The notes under the pieces were generated by a model, which saw only the letters and a list, made by a program, of their open reading frames with translations, had not been told where the DNA came from and did no database searches. The translations under genes and the position numbers were made by a program. DNA of 10,830 nucleotides from Chloroflexi bacterium RBG_16_51_16 (GTDB taxonomy: Bacteria; Chloroflexota; Anaerolineae; Anaerolineales; Villigracilaceae), in contig MGNL01000160.1 in the NCBI GenBank assembly GCA_001796785.1, forward strand, positions 1 to 10,830. The letters are read 5' to 3'. Position 1 is the first letter of the stretch. Every line of letters starts with the position of its first letter. Of the stretch, positions 1 to 7,404 are shown piece after piece.

Positions 1-2166
1 TACGACAAGCACTCAAAAGAGATCCTTATTGCTTACAGCAAAGGTGTCAATGCTTATCTCGAGGATCACCATGGCAGCACACTCAGCCTCGAATATGCCA
101 TCCTGAAACTGCTTACCCCTGACTATAAAGTCAAACCGTGGGAACCCGTTCATACCTTAACCTGGGGAAAAGCAATGGCCTGGGACCTGCGCGCGAACAT
201 GAGCGAAGAGATCGAGCGGGCTATTTTACTAAAGAGCCTAGGCCCGGAACGGGTTGAGGAGCTTTATCCGCCTTATCCTACCGATCATCCTGTGATCGTG
301 GGCCAACAGGATGTCGGGAGTGTACCCGGATTTGTATCGAAAGACCACGAACCCATGGATTTACCGCAGGAATTGTTGGCCGCGATTGAGTATAAAAACA
401 AGCTTCTTGATCCAATCCTGGGTTCGAACCATGGCGGTAAAGGATCCAACTCATGGGCGATCTCCGGGGAACTGACCGAATCCGGATCGCCATTGCTGGC
501 CAACGACCCGCATTTGAGCAGCCAGATGCCATCCATCTGGTACCAGGTGCATCTGGAATGCAGACCAAAGACGATCCAATGCCCGTATTCGGTAACCGGT
601 TTTTCATTTGCCGGTGTCCCCGGCGTGATCATCGGTCACAACGAGGACATCGCTTGGGGATTCACCAATGTTGGCCCAGACGTTATGGACCTTTTTATTG
701 AAAAGGTCAATCCCCAAAATCCTGACCAGTATGAAGCGGAAGGCACCTGGGTGGATTTCGATAAGAGAACAGAGACCCTCCAAATGGCTGGAGGGAAAAC
801 CCACCAGATCACAATCCGTACCACGCGACATGGACCGGTCATTTCCGAGGTCTATGGCTTATTGAAAAACGAGGGCGATCCGAAGGATAAAGAATTTCTG
901 TCCTTTAAGGACCATGCCGGTGTGGAACTGCCGGAAAAGTTTGTCGTGGCGATTGCATGGACCGCCCTTTCACCTTCGTCGGTTTTCGAGGCGATTTGGG
1001 GATTTGCTGTCGCCAACGACTGGGAGGATTTCCGAGAGGCCGCGCGAGCGTTCGATGTCCCGTCACAAAATTTAATCTACGCGGATGTCCAGGGCAACAT
1101 CGGATACCAGATGCCAGGAGATATCCCATTGCGGAAGTCCGGCGACGGCCGCTTCCCAGTTCCTGGATGGACTGATGAATATGATTGGGTAGGATATATT
1201 CCATTTGAGGAATTGCCCCATGCTTTCAATCCACCTGAAGGCTATATCGCAACCGCAAACAATCGAATTCCACCGGCGGAATATCCGTACATGATCACAA
1301 GCGATTGGGACTACGGCTACCGCGCTCAGCGCATCGTTGATTTACTCCAATCAGCTCCCGGTAAAATTAATATCGGATACATTAAGACTATGCAAGCAGA
1401 CGACCTGGATCCAATAGCTAGGATCCTGGTGCCTATATTGCTCGAAACCGTAAAAAATACCAACTCGTCAGGAACTGCCAGTGCATTTGAAAACCTAGCA
1501 GATTGGGATTATAGAGCTAACGCGGATTCGCCTGGGGCGGCGATCTTCGAAGCAACCTGGAATCACCTTTTACAGAATACATTCAACGATGATCTGCCTC
1601 TGAGATATCAGCCCGAGGGTGGTGATCGTTGGATGGAAATCATGCGCCGGATTGTCCCAGATCCAGAGAGTGTCTGGTGGGACGATCAGTCGACGACGGG
1701 TCAGGTGGAAACCCGGGATCTAATATTTGAACGATCCTTTTCAGACGCCGTGAGTGAATTGGAAAAAGAGTCTGGAAACGATCCAACGAAGTGGAGCTGG
1801 GGAAGCTTACACAGGGTCACATTCCGGAATGGAACACTTGGTGAATTGGGAGTAGGGATGATCGAAAACCTCTTTAATCGCGGGCCTTTCCCTACAAGCG
1901 GTGGCAAGGCGATCATCAACGCAACAGGCTGGGATGTTGGTGAGACCTATGATGTAGACTGGCTGCCATCGATGCGGATGATCGTCGACCTGGGCAACCT
2001 GAACAACTCGCTAACCATCCACACTACAGGTCAATCCGGCCATGCCTATAGTTCGCATTACATCGATATGGCGAACTTATGGGCTGACGTGAAGTATGTA
2101 CCGATGGATTGGGATGAGCAGGAAATTATCGATAATGCGGTAGATCATCTTATCCTGGAACCATGA
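1..2166 (+). CDS. Penicillin acylase family protein (Ntn-hydrolase), 5' end missing
   Basis: The frame is open from base 1, so the ATG at 175 is internal and the gene starts upstream; 721 residues are visible. Family members are made as one precursor that cuts itself before a Ser/Thr that becomes the N-terminal nucleophile of the beta chain. Here the junction is KG|SNSWAISG, with the Ser at visible residue 149 (bases 445-447). Counting from that Ser, NDPHL puts a His at beta position 23, as in acyl-homoserine-lactone and cephalosporin acylases rather than the Gln of penicillin G acylase. TANNRIP (visible residues 419-425) supplies the likely oxyanion Asn at about beta 272. Other family blocks are PGVIIGHNEDIAWGFTN, TTRHGPV, NLIYADVQGNIGYQMPG and the C-terminal TGQSGHAYSSHYIDM. 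It probably hydrolyses an amide bond in the periplasm or outside the cell, but the substrate is unknown and any signal peptide lies outside the window. Confidence 0.93.
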   Translation, partial: YDKHSKEILIAYSKGVNAYLEDHHGSTLSLEYAILKLLTPDYKVKPWEPVHTLTWGKAMAWDLRANMSEEIERAILLKSLGPERVEELYPPYPTDHPVIVGQQDVGSVPGFVSKDHEPMDLPQELLAAIEYKNKLLDPILGSNHGGKGSNSWAISGELTESGSPLLANDPHLSSQMPSIWYQVHLECRPKTIQCPYSVTGFSFAGVPGVIIGHNEDIAWGFTNVGPDVMDLFIEKVNPQNPDQYEAEGTWVDFDKRTETLQMAGGKTHQITIRTTRHGPVISEVYGLLKNEGDPKDKEFLSFKDHAGVELPEKFVVAIAWTALSPSSVFEAIWGFAVANDWEDFREAARAFDVPSQNLIYADVQGNIGYQMPGDIPLRKSGDGRFPVPGWTDEYDWVGYIPFEELPHAFNPPEGYIATANNRIPPAEYPYMITSDWDYGYRAQRIVDLLQSAPGKINIGYIKTMQADDLDPIARILVPILLETVKNTNSSGTASAFENLADWDYRANADSPGAAIFEATWNHLLQNTFNDDLPLRYQPEGGDRWMEIMRRIVPDPESVWWDDQSTTGQVETRDLIFERSFSDAVSELEKESGNDPTKWSWGSLHRVTFRNGTLGELGVGMIENLFNRGPFPTSGGKAIINATGWDVGETYDVDWLPSMRMIVDLGNLNNSLTIHTTGQSGHAYSSHYIDMANLWADVKYVPMDWDEQEIIDNAVDHLILEP

Positions 2167-2187
2167 TTCGCGCACATCCCGCCAGGA

Positions 2188-2212
2188 TACTCTTACTCAA
2201 GTAAAGAGTAAG
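2188..2212. terminator. Hairpin downstream of the acylase gene, possible weak terminator
   Basis: TACTCTT (2188-2194) is complementary to AAGAGTA (2204-2210), and in a shifted register CTTACTC (2192-2198) pairs with GAGTAAG (2206-2212). The stem is A/T-rich and has no T tract after it on either strand. It starts 21 bases after the acylase stop codon, where a terminator would be expected, but it may act only as a weak 3' end structure. Confidence 0.3.
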
Positions 2213-2236
2213 CTGTCCGCCGGTCCCCCATAAAGC

Positions 2237-2263
2237 AAAAAGACGGGCGATGAGCCTGTCTTT
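2237..2263 (-). terminator. Rho-independent terminator of the dedA-like gene, perhaps bidirectional
   Basis: On the minus strand AAAGACAGGC (2263-2254) pairs with GCCCGTCTTT (2248-2239) around the loop TCATC, with one A-C mismatch, and the T run continues to 2237. It begins 6 bases after the end of the dedA-like gene. On the plus strand the same stem ends in GTCTTTATTGG, so it could also stop transcripts arriving from the acylase side of this convergent pair. Confidence 0.72.
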
Positions 2264-2268
2264 ATTGG

Positions 2269-2919
2269 TTAAACCAGCGCTTTAGCTTGCCTGTTTTTCA
2301 CCCTGGCTTTGAGCCATTCATAAAGAATTGGCATGACGGAAATGAGAATGATGGCGATAATCACGAATTCAAAATTCCTGCGGACAAAAGGGATATTCCC
2401 AAAGAAATAACCTGCCAATGTAAAAAGAGCCACCCAGAATATGCCGCCGAATATATTATATGAAATGAAATATCCGTAGGACATCCGCCCGATTCCAGCA
2501 ACAAATGGAGCAAAAGTCCGTACGATCGGAACGAACCGGGCTAGAAAAATGGTCTTGCCTCCATGCTTTTCAAAAAATGCGTGTGTGCGGTCAAGGTAAT
2601 CTTTCCGCACCCATTTTATTTGGTAGGCACGATCACCCAGCGCGTGACCAATCCAGTAATTAACGGTATCACCCAATACAGCTGCTAACATCAGGAGGCC
2701 CAGCAAGGGCAGAAGATTCAACGATCCCAGGGAAGCGAACGTCCCCGCAGCGAAAAGGAGGGAATCACCCGGAAGGAATGGAGTGACAACAAACCCAGTT
2801 TCCAAGAATATAACCAGAAACAACAAGGCATAAGTCCAGGTTCCATACTGATTGATGATCGTCGCAAGATGTTCATCAATATGGAGGAAAAGGTCGATGA
2901 GAAATGTAATAAACTCCAT
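2269..2919 (-). CDS. DedA family (VTT domain) inner membrane protein
   Basis: 216 residues, the usual DedA length. DedA/VTT proteins are polytopic membrane proteins linked to lipid carrier recycling (undecaprenyl phosphate or phospholipid flipping), membrane potential and drug/pH tolerance. The motif E40-TGFVVTPFLPGD52-SLLFAAG lies in the first re-entrant region. LARFVPIVRTFAPFVAG follows at 126-142, placing Arg128 and Arg134. These four residues match positions reported as essential in E. coli YqjA/YghB (Glu39, Asp51, Arg130, Arg136). Hydrophobic stretches lie around 27-48, 53-90, 124-143, 151-175 and 184-200, with a basic C-terminal tail. The ATG start has an AGAGAG ribosome site about 5 bases upstream. 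Its own TATAAT box lies 30 bases upstream, so it is probably transcribed separately from the mnmA block, and a hairpin terminator follows the stop. Which DedA subfamily it belongs to cannot be told. Confidence 0.93.
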   Translation of the reverse strand: MEFITFLIDLFLHIDEHLATIINQYGTWTYALLFLVIFLETGFVVTPFLPGDSLLFAAGTFASLGSLNLLPLLGLLMLAAVLGDTVNYWIGHALGDRAYQIKWVRKDYLDRTHAFFEKHGGKTIFLARFVPIVRTFAPFVAGIGRMSYGYFISYNIFGGIFWVALFTLAGYFFGNIPFVRRNFEFVIIAIILISVMPILYEWLKARVKNRQAKALV

Positions 2920-2948
2920 TGTTCTCTCTTAAAAAAGGATCGGGGCTG

Positions 2949-2954
2949 ATTATA
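2949..2954 (-). promoter_or_regulatory. Probable -10 box for the dedA-like gene
   Basis: A perfect TATAAT is read on the minus strand 30 bases before the dedA-like ATG, which would give a short leader of roughly 20-25 bases. At 17-base spacing the -35 position is GAGGAA, a poor match. The TTGTGA further upstream sits 21 bases away, too far for a standard sigma-70 pair. The site rests mainly on the -10 box and its position. Confidence 0.45.
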
Positions 2955-3036
2955 CACTTAAGCTAGTTCTGTTCCTCACAATGGAAGATGGATAGATTTC
3001 CCTCGATGCATTTGTGTCTGATAGAGCCAGGCTGGT

Positions 3037-3312
3037 TTATGATGCAGCTGGAGGAACTTCTCGTCTACTCAACCAATCCCCAATGGCGAGGACCAGATAA
3101 CTGCCCACCGTGGCTGGACCCAGGTCGATCGCACCAAACTGCATAAAAATCCAACCACGAGACACACCCACCCAGTGTCCCAATCCAAAACCCAGCCAGC
3201 TTAGCACCAGATATAAAAGCAAGCGCCTGCCTCCGCCGCCTCGGATCAAATGATAAAGGGCTCCATAGAGGGAGGCGAATGCGATCGAAAGTGTAAGGGC
3301 GGGGATTGTCAA
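3037..3312 (-). CDS. Small hydrophobic membrane protein of unknown function
   Basis: 91 residues starting from TTG; no ATG is available nearby in this frame. Three likely membrane segments are visible, about residues 2-22, 29-49 and 60-80, joined by a Gly/Arg loop (RGGGGRR, 24-30) and a Trp/Gly-rich stretch (SWLGFGLGHWVGVSRGW). The C-terminus is short and polar. It lies 58 bases downstream of mnmA on the same strand and is probably co-transcribed with alaS-mnmA. I have the impression of similar small proteins near mnmA in Anaerolineae genomes, but that is recall rather than a search. The competing frame (3065-3322, GTG start) gives an Arg/Pro/Trp-rich product without a recognisable pattern, so this frame is preferred. 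No function is claimed. The start is uncertain because only a weak GGGTG sits upstream of the TTG. Confidence 0.72.
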   Translation of the reverse strand: MTIPALTLSIAFASLYGALYHLIRGGGGRRLLLYLVLSWLGFGLGHWVGVSRGWIFMQFGAIDLGPATVGSYLVLAIGDWLSRREVPPAAS

Positions 3313-3370
3313 ACGATGACACCCATTTTCAGATTTTATTGGAAGAAAACGGCGGAAGTAAGAAATGCAT

Positions 3371-4435
3371 TTAATAAATTATTCCGCCACCAAGCAGGGT
3401 CTCTTCCTGGTAAATCACTGCTGCTTGTCCAGGGGTGATGTCCCGTTGGGGGGAATTAAAGCGGACCTGGAATTTATCCGGCTCCGTTAAGGCGACATGA
3501 CCCTCAACCTCCCGTGCGGTATAACGGATTTTAATTTGTCCACTAAATTCATTTTGAGGCGGCGCGCCGGAGATCCAATTCGCCTCCCGGGCATTCAAGA
3601 CCTGAGAACCCAGCTCGGCGTGTTCCCCTACGATCAATGCATTTTTTTCGATATCCTTCTGAAGTACATACATGGGCACACGAGCTGCGAATCCAAGTCC
3701 GCTGCGTTGTCCTATCGTGTAATCCGGTAACCCAGTGTGTTGTCCGAGGACACGCCCATCCCTGGATTGGATCGGACCACTTTTAGCCAATCCAGCCGCG
3801 TTCCTCCGGATAAACGCACGATAATCATCGCCAGCTAAAAAACACAGGTCCTGGGAATCCTTCCGACTCGCTACCGGCAAACCCAGCGTAGCGGCCATGA
3901 CCCGAATTTCGGTTTTTTCGTGATCTCCGACTGGAAATAGCGCATGAGCTAGTTTCTGCTGGTCTAAAACATGCAAGATATAAGACTGATCTTTCGACCG
4001 ATCGATGGCTTTCAGGAGCCGGTATTCACCGTCTATAGTCATCTTGCGGACATAATGTCCGGTTGCCATGTACTCAGCGCCCAAGGCAAGAGCATGGTCA
4101 AGTAAAAAGGTCCAACGGATGCTTCGGTTGCAAACCAGGCAGGGATTGGGTGTGTTCCCCTGAGCATAACCGTCCAGAAAATATTGAACAACGGAATTTT
4201 GGAAAATATCCTTGGCATCGATGACATAAAAAGGAATATCCAGAATCGAAGCCACCCTGCGCGCCTGGGCTATGGCGTCTGGTGTACAGCAACGATTGCT
4301 GTCTTCCTTACCCGGTTCCGACCACAACCGGAGCATCACGCCAATGACTTGATAGCCCTGCTTTTTAAGCAGCGCGGCGGCTACAGATGAATCCACCCCT
4401 CCGGACATGGCGACCGCAACTATTTTCTGATCCAA
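3371..4435 (-). CDS. mnmA: tRNA-specific 2-thiouridylase MnmA
   Basis: 354 residues, typical of the family. MnmA uses ATP to adenylate C2 of U34 in the tRNAs for Lys, Glu and Gln, and puts in sulfur delivered by a persulfide relay. The N-terminal ATP pyrophosphatase P-loop is AMSGGVDSS (residues 9-17). GNTPNPCLVCN carries Cys99 and Cys102, and SQDLCFLAGDDY carries Cys198, matching E. coli Cys102 and Cys199. Family blocks TGHYVR, SKDQSYILHVL, DYTIGQRSGLGFA, TPGQAAVIY and LGGGIIY follow in order. E. coli has Asp at position 99, so this protein is of the CxxC-plus-Cys type discussed as [4Fe-4S]-binding. It begins with TTG only 4 bases after the alaS stop, with GGAA near the alaS end as a weak ribosome site, so translation is probably coupled to alaS. 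A later in-frame ATG (residue 10) would cut into the P-loop. Confidence 0.97.
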   Translation of the reverse strand: MDQKIVAVAMSGGVDSSVAAALLKKQGYQVIGVMLRLWSEPGKEDSNRCCTPDAIAQARRVASILDIPFYVIDAKDIFQNSVVQYFLDGYAQGNTPNPCLVCNRSIRWTFLLDHALALGAEYMATGHYVRKMTIDGEYRLLKAIDRSKDQSYILHVLDQQKLAHALFPVGDHEKTEIRVMAATLGLPVASRKDSQDLCFLAGDDYRAFIRRNAAGLAKSGPIQSRDGRVLGQHTGLPDYTIGQRSGLGFAARVPMYVLQKDIEKNALIVGEHAELGSQVLNAREANWISGAPPQNEFSGQIKIRYTAREVEGHVALTEPDKFQVRFNSPQRDITPGQAAVIYQEETLLGGGIIY

Positions 4436-4439
4436 AATA

Positions 4440-7268
4440 TTATTCCAGTTTACCGCTGAGCCAAGGTTCCACGCTTTTCATCGCTTCGTCCACGTTCCCA
4501 ACCAACCGGCCACCACCTATAGCCAACTGCGGCGAACCACCACCTTTTGCACCAAGGATGCCTGAAAGGTGCGATACGAGATCGCCGGCTTTTATCCCCT
4601 TTTTTACCAGGTCATTGGTCACTGTCGCCATTACCCTGATCAAGTCGCTGGTGGCTAAGATTACACAGACGGCTTGGTTAGAGTATATTTCCCGGTACCT
4701 GTCTGCAAGTTTGCGAAGGTTATCATCATCCAGTTCTGCCATCCTGGCGACCAGCAGGTTGACACCTTTGATCTTTTTAACGGCGGGAAGTTGTAAATCG
4801 AACTCTGCCAACGCAGAATTACTTCGAATCGTCATCAGTGAGCGCTTTTGATCTTCTATTTCAGTCAGCAGATCAGCCACCTTCTGTGGTACTTCATCTA
4901 GGGAAGATTTCAACTTAGAAGCTGTCTGTTTAAGGATCTTGAAGCGTCTCGAGATCAGATCATAGGCAGCGCGACCGGTGACAGCTTCGATGCGGCGGAC
5001 ACCGGCGGCAGCTGAAGCCTCACTGATGATGATGAACGCGCCTACATCTGAGGTACGGTCCAGGTGGGTGCCGCCGCATAACTCGTATGAGTATTTTGGC
5101 AGTTGTTCGACCGTGGAGGTGGGGAGAACCGCAGCCTGACCTTCGTCGCTCAGCGGGTCGGGATATTCGGGAGTTATCGTGATCGTGCGAACTGTCTCGC
5201 CATATTTTTCCCCGAACAATGCCATGGCGCCTTCTGCGACGGCATCCTGGCGTGACTTCAGCTTGGAAGCCACGAGCATGTCGGCAAACACAGCCTGATT
5301 CACGAGACTCTCGATTTGTTCCAACTGTTCGGGATTTAGTGCTTCAGGATGATTGAAGTCAAATCTCAGCCTATCCGGTGCGACCAGCGAACCAGCCTGG
5401 CGGGCATGCTCACCCAACACCTGGTGCAAGGCAGAATGCAATAAATGGGTTGCTGTGTGATTGCGCATGATGTCGTGCCGACGAATCAGATCGACCTCAG
5501 CCACCGCCGGATCACCCACCTTCGGTTGACCCGACAAGACCTCACCTACATGAACGATTACTCCCGCAGAAGGTTTGCGAACTTCAACAACCTCAATCTC
5601 CCAGTTTCCAGGATTTCGCTGGCTGTTGCCCGATGAGATCAGCCTTCGGATATAACCGGTATCGGATACCTGTCCACCTGATTCAACATAGAACCCGGTC
5701 CCAGGCAGGATTACTTCAACCTTCTCCCCAAAAGAGGCGGTTTGGACAGACTTGCCGTCAACGATCAATGCCAGGATCTCCCCTTCCGACCTCAGATTTG
5801 TATAAGGATCATATTCCACACCAACATCAGGAAGTTTGCCGGAACTTTGAAGATCACTCAGGATCCCGGCAAAGAAATCAGCGTCTTCTCCTCCAAGCGC
5901 TCCCATGGCTCTTCCACCGCCCGAAGCCACTCGATGCTGGTCCATCGCAGATCGAAAACCGTCTTCATCCACTTCCAGATTCTGTTCACGGGCAATATCC
6001 CGGGTGATCTCGAATGGCAATCCATAAGTGGCATAAAGGTCAAAAGCATTCCCACCGTCGAGTATCTTGGTCTTCGAGTTGCGCAGGCCATCCAACCAGT
6101 TCTGCAGCTGCGCTGTACCTGATTCGACGGTCCGGGCGAATCTTCGCTCTTCGCGGGCAATATCATCGAGAATATTGCTCCGGTTCACTTCAAGCTCGGG
6201 GTAGAACGGACTGTAAGTGGCAATAACCGCTTCAGCAACCCTCCCCAGGAAGGGCGCGCCAAGTCCAAGCTTGCCTCCGAAGCGGGAGGCGCGACGAATG
6301 ATCATCCGGGTGACATAATTGCGGCCGGTATTCCCCGGGACTACCCCATCGGCGATCAGAAAGGCAGCTGCACGCGCATGGTCAGCGATCACTCGATAGG
6401 GTGTGAAATCCGCGTTCATTTGGGCCTCAGTTTGACCCGTAAGTGAACGCGTTGCATCCAATAAGGGGGTGAACAGATCAGTTTTGTAGTTGGAATCAAC
6501 ATCCTGAAGGACGGAGACGATACGCTCGAACCCCATTCCGGTATCCACGTGGGTCGCAGGAAGAGGTTCAAGTTTCTGTGGATTGATCCGGTTGTACTGG
6601 ATAAAGACGAGATTCCACAACTCAAGGAAGCGTCTACAATCGCCGTTCACCCGGCAAACGTGACCGGCTTGATCCTGCTTGTCACAATAAGCCAGACCGC
6701 GATCGAAATGGATCTCTGAACAGGGTCCACATGGACCGATCTCGGCCATTTCCCAGAAATTATCCTTGCGACCAAAGTAGAGCAGATGGTCAGGAATAAA
6801 ACCCGTCTGGGTCTGCCAATGTCTTGCAGCTTCCTCGTCGGTGGAAATGTCGCCCTTATCGTCCTTGAACACAGTTGCCCAGATGCGATCCTTTGGCAAT
6901 CCCCACACCTCGGTCAAAAGCTGCCAGGCCCATAAGATGGCTTCCTTCTTGTAGTAATCACCGAAGGACCAGTTGCCAAGCATCTCAAAGAACGTGTGGT
7001 GCTGATCATCCCGACCCACATCATCAAGATCATTGTGCTTACCAGCCACGCGCATGCATTTTTGAGAGTCGACTGCCCGGGTATACGGCCGCTTGTCGGT
7101 TCCAAGGAAAACATCCTTAAACTGGACCATGCCGGAATTGGTAAACAACAAGGTGGCATCTCCACCTGGAACGAGTGAAGAGGAAGGCACAGCCGTGTGG
7201 CCTTGCTCGACGAAAAAGTCAATGAACGTCTGGCGGATCAGTGCACCACTTAATTTTTTCGGGATCAT
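4440..7268 (-). CDS. alaS: Alanyl-tRNA synthetase, long form
   Basis: 942 residues against about 875 in E. coli. The class II catalytic core is N-terminal: LFTNSGMVQFKDVFLG (41-56), QKCMRVAGKHNDLDDVGRD, HHTFFEMLGNWSFGDYY (90-106), GPCGPCSEIHFDRG (178-191) and VDTGMGFERI (241-250). It charges tRNA-Ala with alanine. The editing domain that clears Ser- and Gly-tRNA-Ala has HTATH (His604, His608) and CGGTH (Cys731, His735) as metal ligands. A helical region (about 770-835) leads to the C-Ala/DHHA1 domain with GAKGGGSPQLAIGGG (906-920). Two oddities are present. The loop after HFDRG is Cys-rich (Cys195, 205, 211), and an extra stretch (about 700-728) precedes ELCGGTH. The ATG has GGAG 5 bases upstream and an extended -10 promoter further up. 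It heads the alaS-mnmA operon and diverges from the gene at 7405. Confidence 0.98.
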   Translation of the reverse strand: MIPKKLSGALIRQTFIDFFVEQGHTAVPSSSLVPGGDATLLFTNSGMVQFKDVFLGTDKRPYTRAVDSQKCMRVAGKHNDLDDVGRDDQHHTFFEMLGNWSFGDYYKKEAILWAWQLLTEVWGLPKDRIWATVFKDDKGDISTDEEAARHWQTQTGFIPDHLLYFGRKDNFWEMAEIGPCGPCSEIHFDRGLAYCDKQDQAGHVCRVNGDCRRFLELWNLVFIQYNRINPQKLEPLPATHVDTGMGFERIVSVLQDVDSNYKTDLFTPLLDATRSLTGQTEAQMNADFTPYRVIADHARAAAFLIADGVVPGNTGRNYVTRMIIRRASRFGGKLGLGAPFLGRVAEAVIATYSPFYPELEVNRSNILDDIAREERRFARTVESGTAQLQNWLDGLRNSKTKILDGGNAFDLYATYGLPFEITRDIAREQNLEVDEDGFRSAMDQHRVASGGGRAMGALGGEDADFFAGILSDLQSSGKLPDVGVEYDPYTNLRSEGEILALIVDGKSVQTASFGEKVEVILPGTGFYVESGGQVSDTGYIRRLISSGNSQRNPGNWEIEVVEVRKPSAGVIVHVGEVLSGQPKVGDPAVAEVDLIRRHDIMRNHTATHLLHSALHQVLGEHARQAGSLVAPDRLRFDFNHPEALNPEQLEQIESLVNQAVFADMLVASKLKSRQDAVAEGAMALFGEKYGETVRTITITPEYPDPLSDEGQAAVLPTSTVEQLPKYSYELCGGTHLDRTSDVGAFIIISEASAAAGVRRIEAVTGRAAYDLISRRFKILKQTASKLKSSLDEVPQKVADLLTEIEDQKRSLMTIRSNSALAEFDLQLPAVKKIKGVNLLVARMAELDDDNLRKLADRYREIYSNQAVCVILATSDLIRVMATVTNDLVKKGIKAGDLVSHLSGILGAKGGGSPQLAIGGGRLVGNVDEAMKSVEPWLSGKLE

Positions 7269-7329
7269 TCATACTCCGGTATCGGGGTAAGGATCTTGAA
7301 GCGGAGATTGGGACAATAAATGCGTGGAA

Positions 7330-7358
7330 ATTATACCAACTGAGTAGGTTTATCTTAA
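7330..7358 (-). promoter_or_regulatory. Probable sigma-70 promoter of the alaS-mnmA operon
   Basis: On the minus strand TTAAGA (7358-7353) and TATAAT (7335-7330) are separated by 17 bases. The -10 is preceded by TGG, giving the extended TGnTATAAT form. Transcription would start near 7323 and leave a leader of about 55 bases before the alaS ATG. That leader shows no clear T-box or riboswitch features. Confidence 0.7.
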
Positions 7359-7404
7359 ATCCTCCAATGGGTATCCAATCGTCCTAAAATCTCCCCCAGC
7401 GGGC

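Noticed and set aside
3025..3036. Small palindrome AGCCAGGCTGG after the small membrane protein gene
   Set aside because: The arms are too short for a stable stem with a loop and no T tract follows, so it is not supported as a terminator.
3065..3322. Overlapping minus-strand frame with a GTG start
   Set aside because: The product is rich in Arg, Pro and Trp without pattern, while the overlapping 91-residue frame gives three coherent membrane segments.
4387..4851. 154-residue plus-strand frame across the 3' end of alaS
   Set aside because: It is antisense to the C-Ala domain, and the Ser/Pro/Leu-rich product is what reverse reading of a coding region gives.
7269..7323. Possible T-box or attenuator in the alaS leader
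   Set aside because: At about 55 bases the leader is too short, and no specifier loop or terminator/antiterminator pair is visible.
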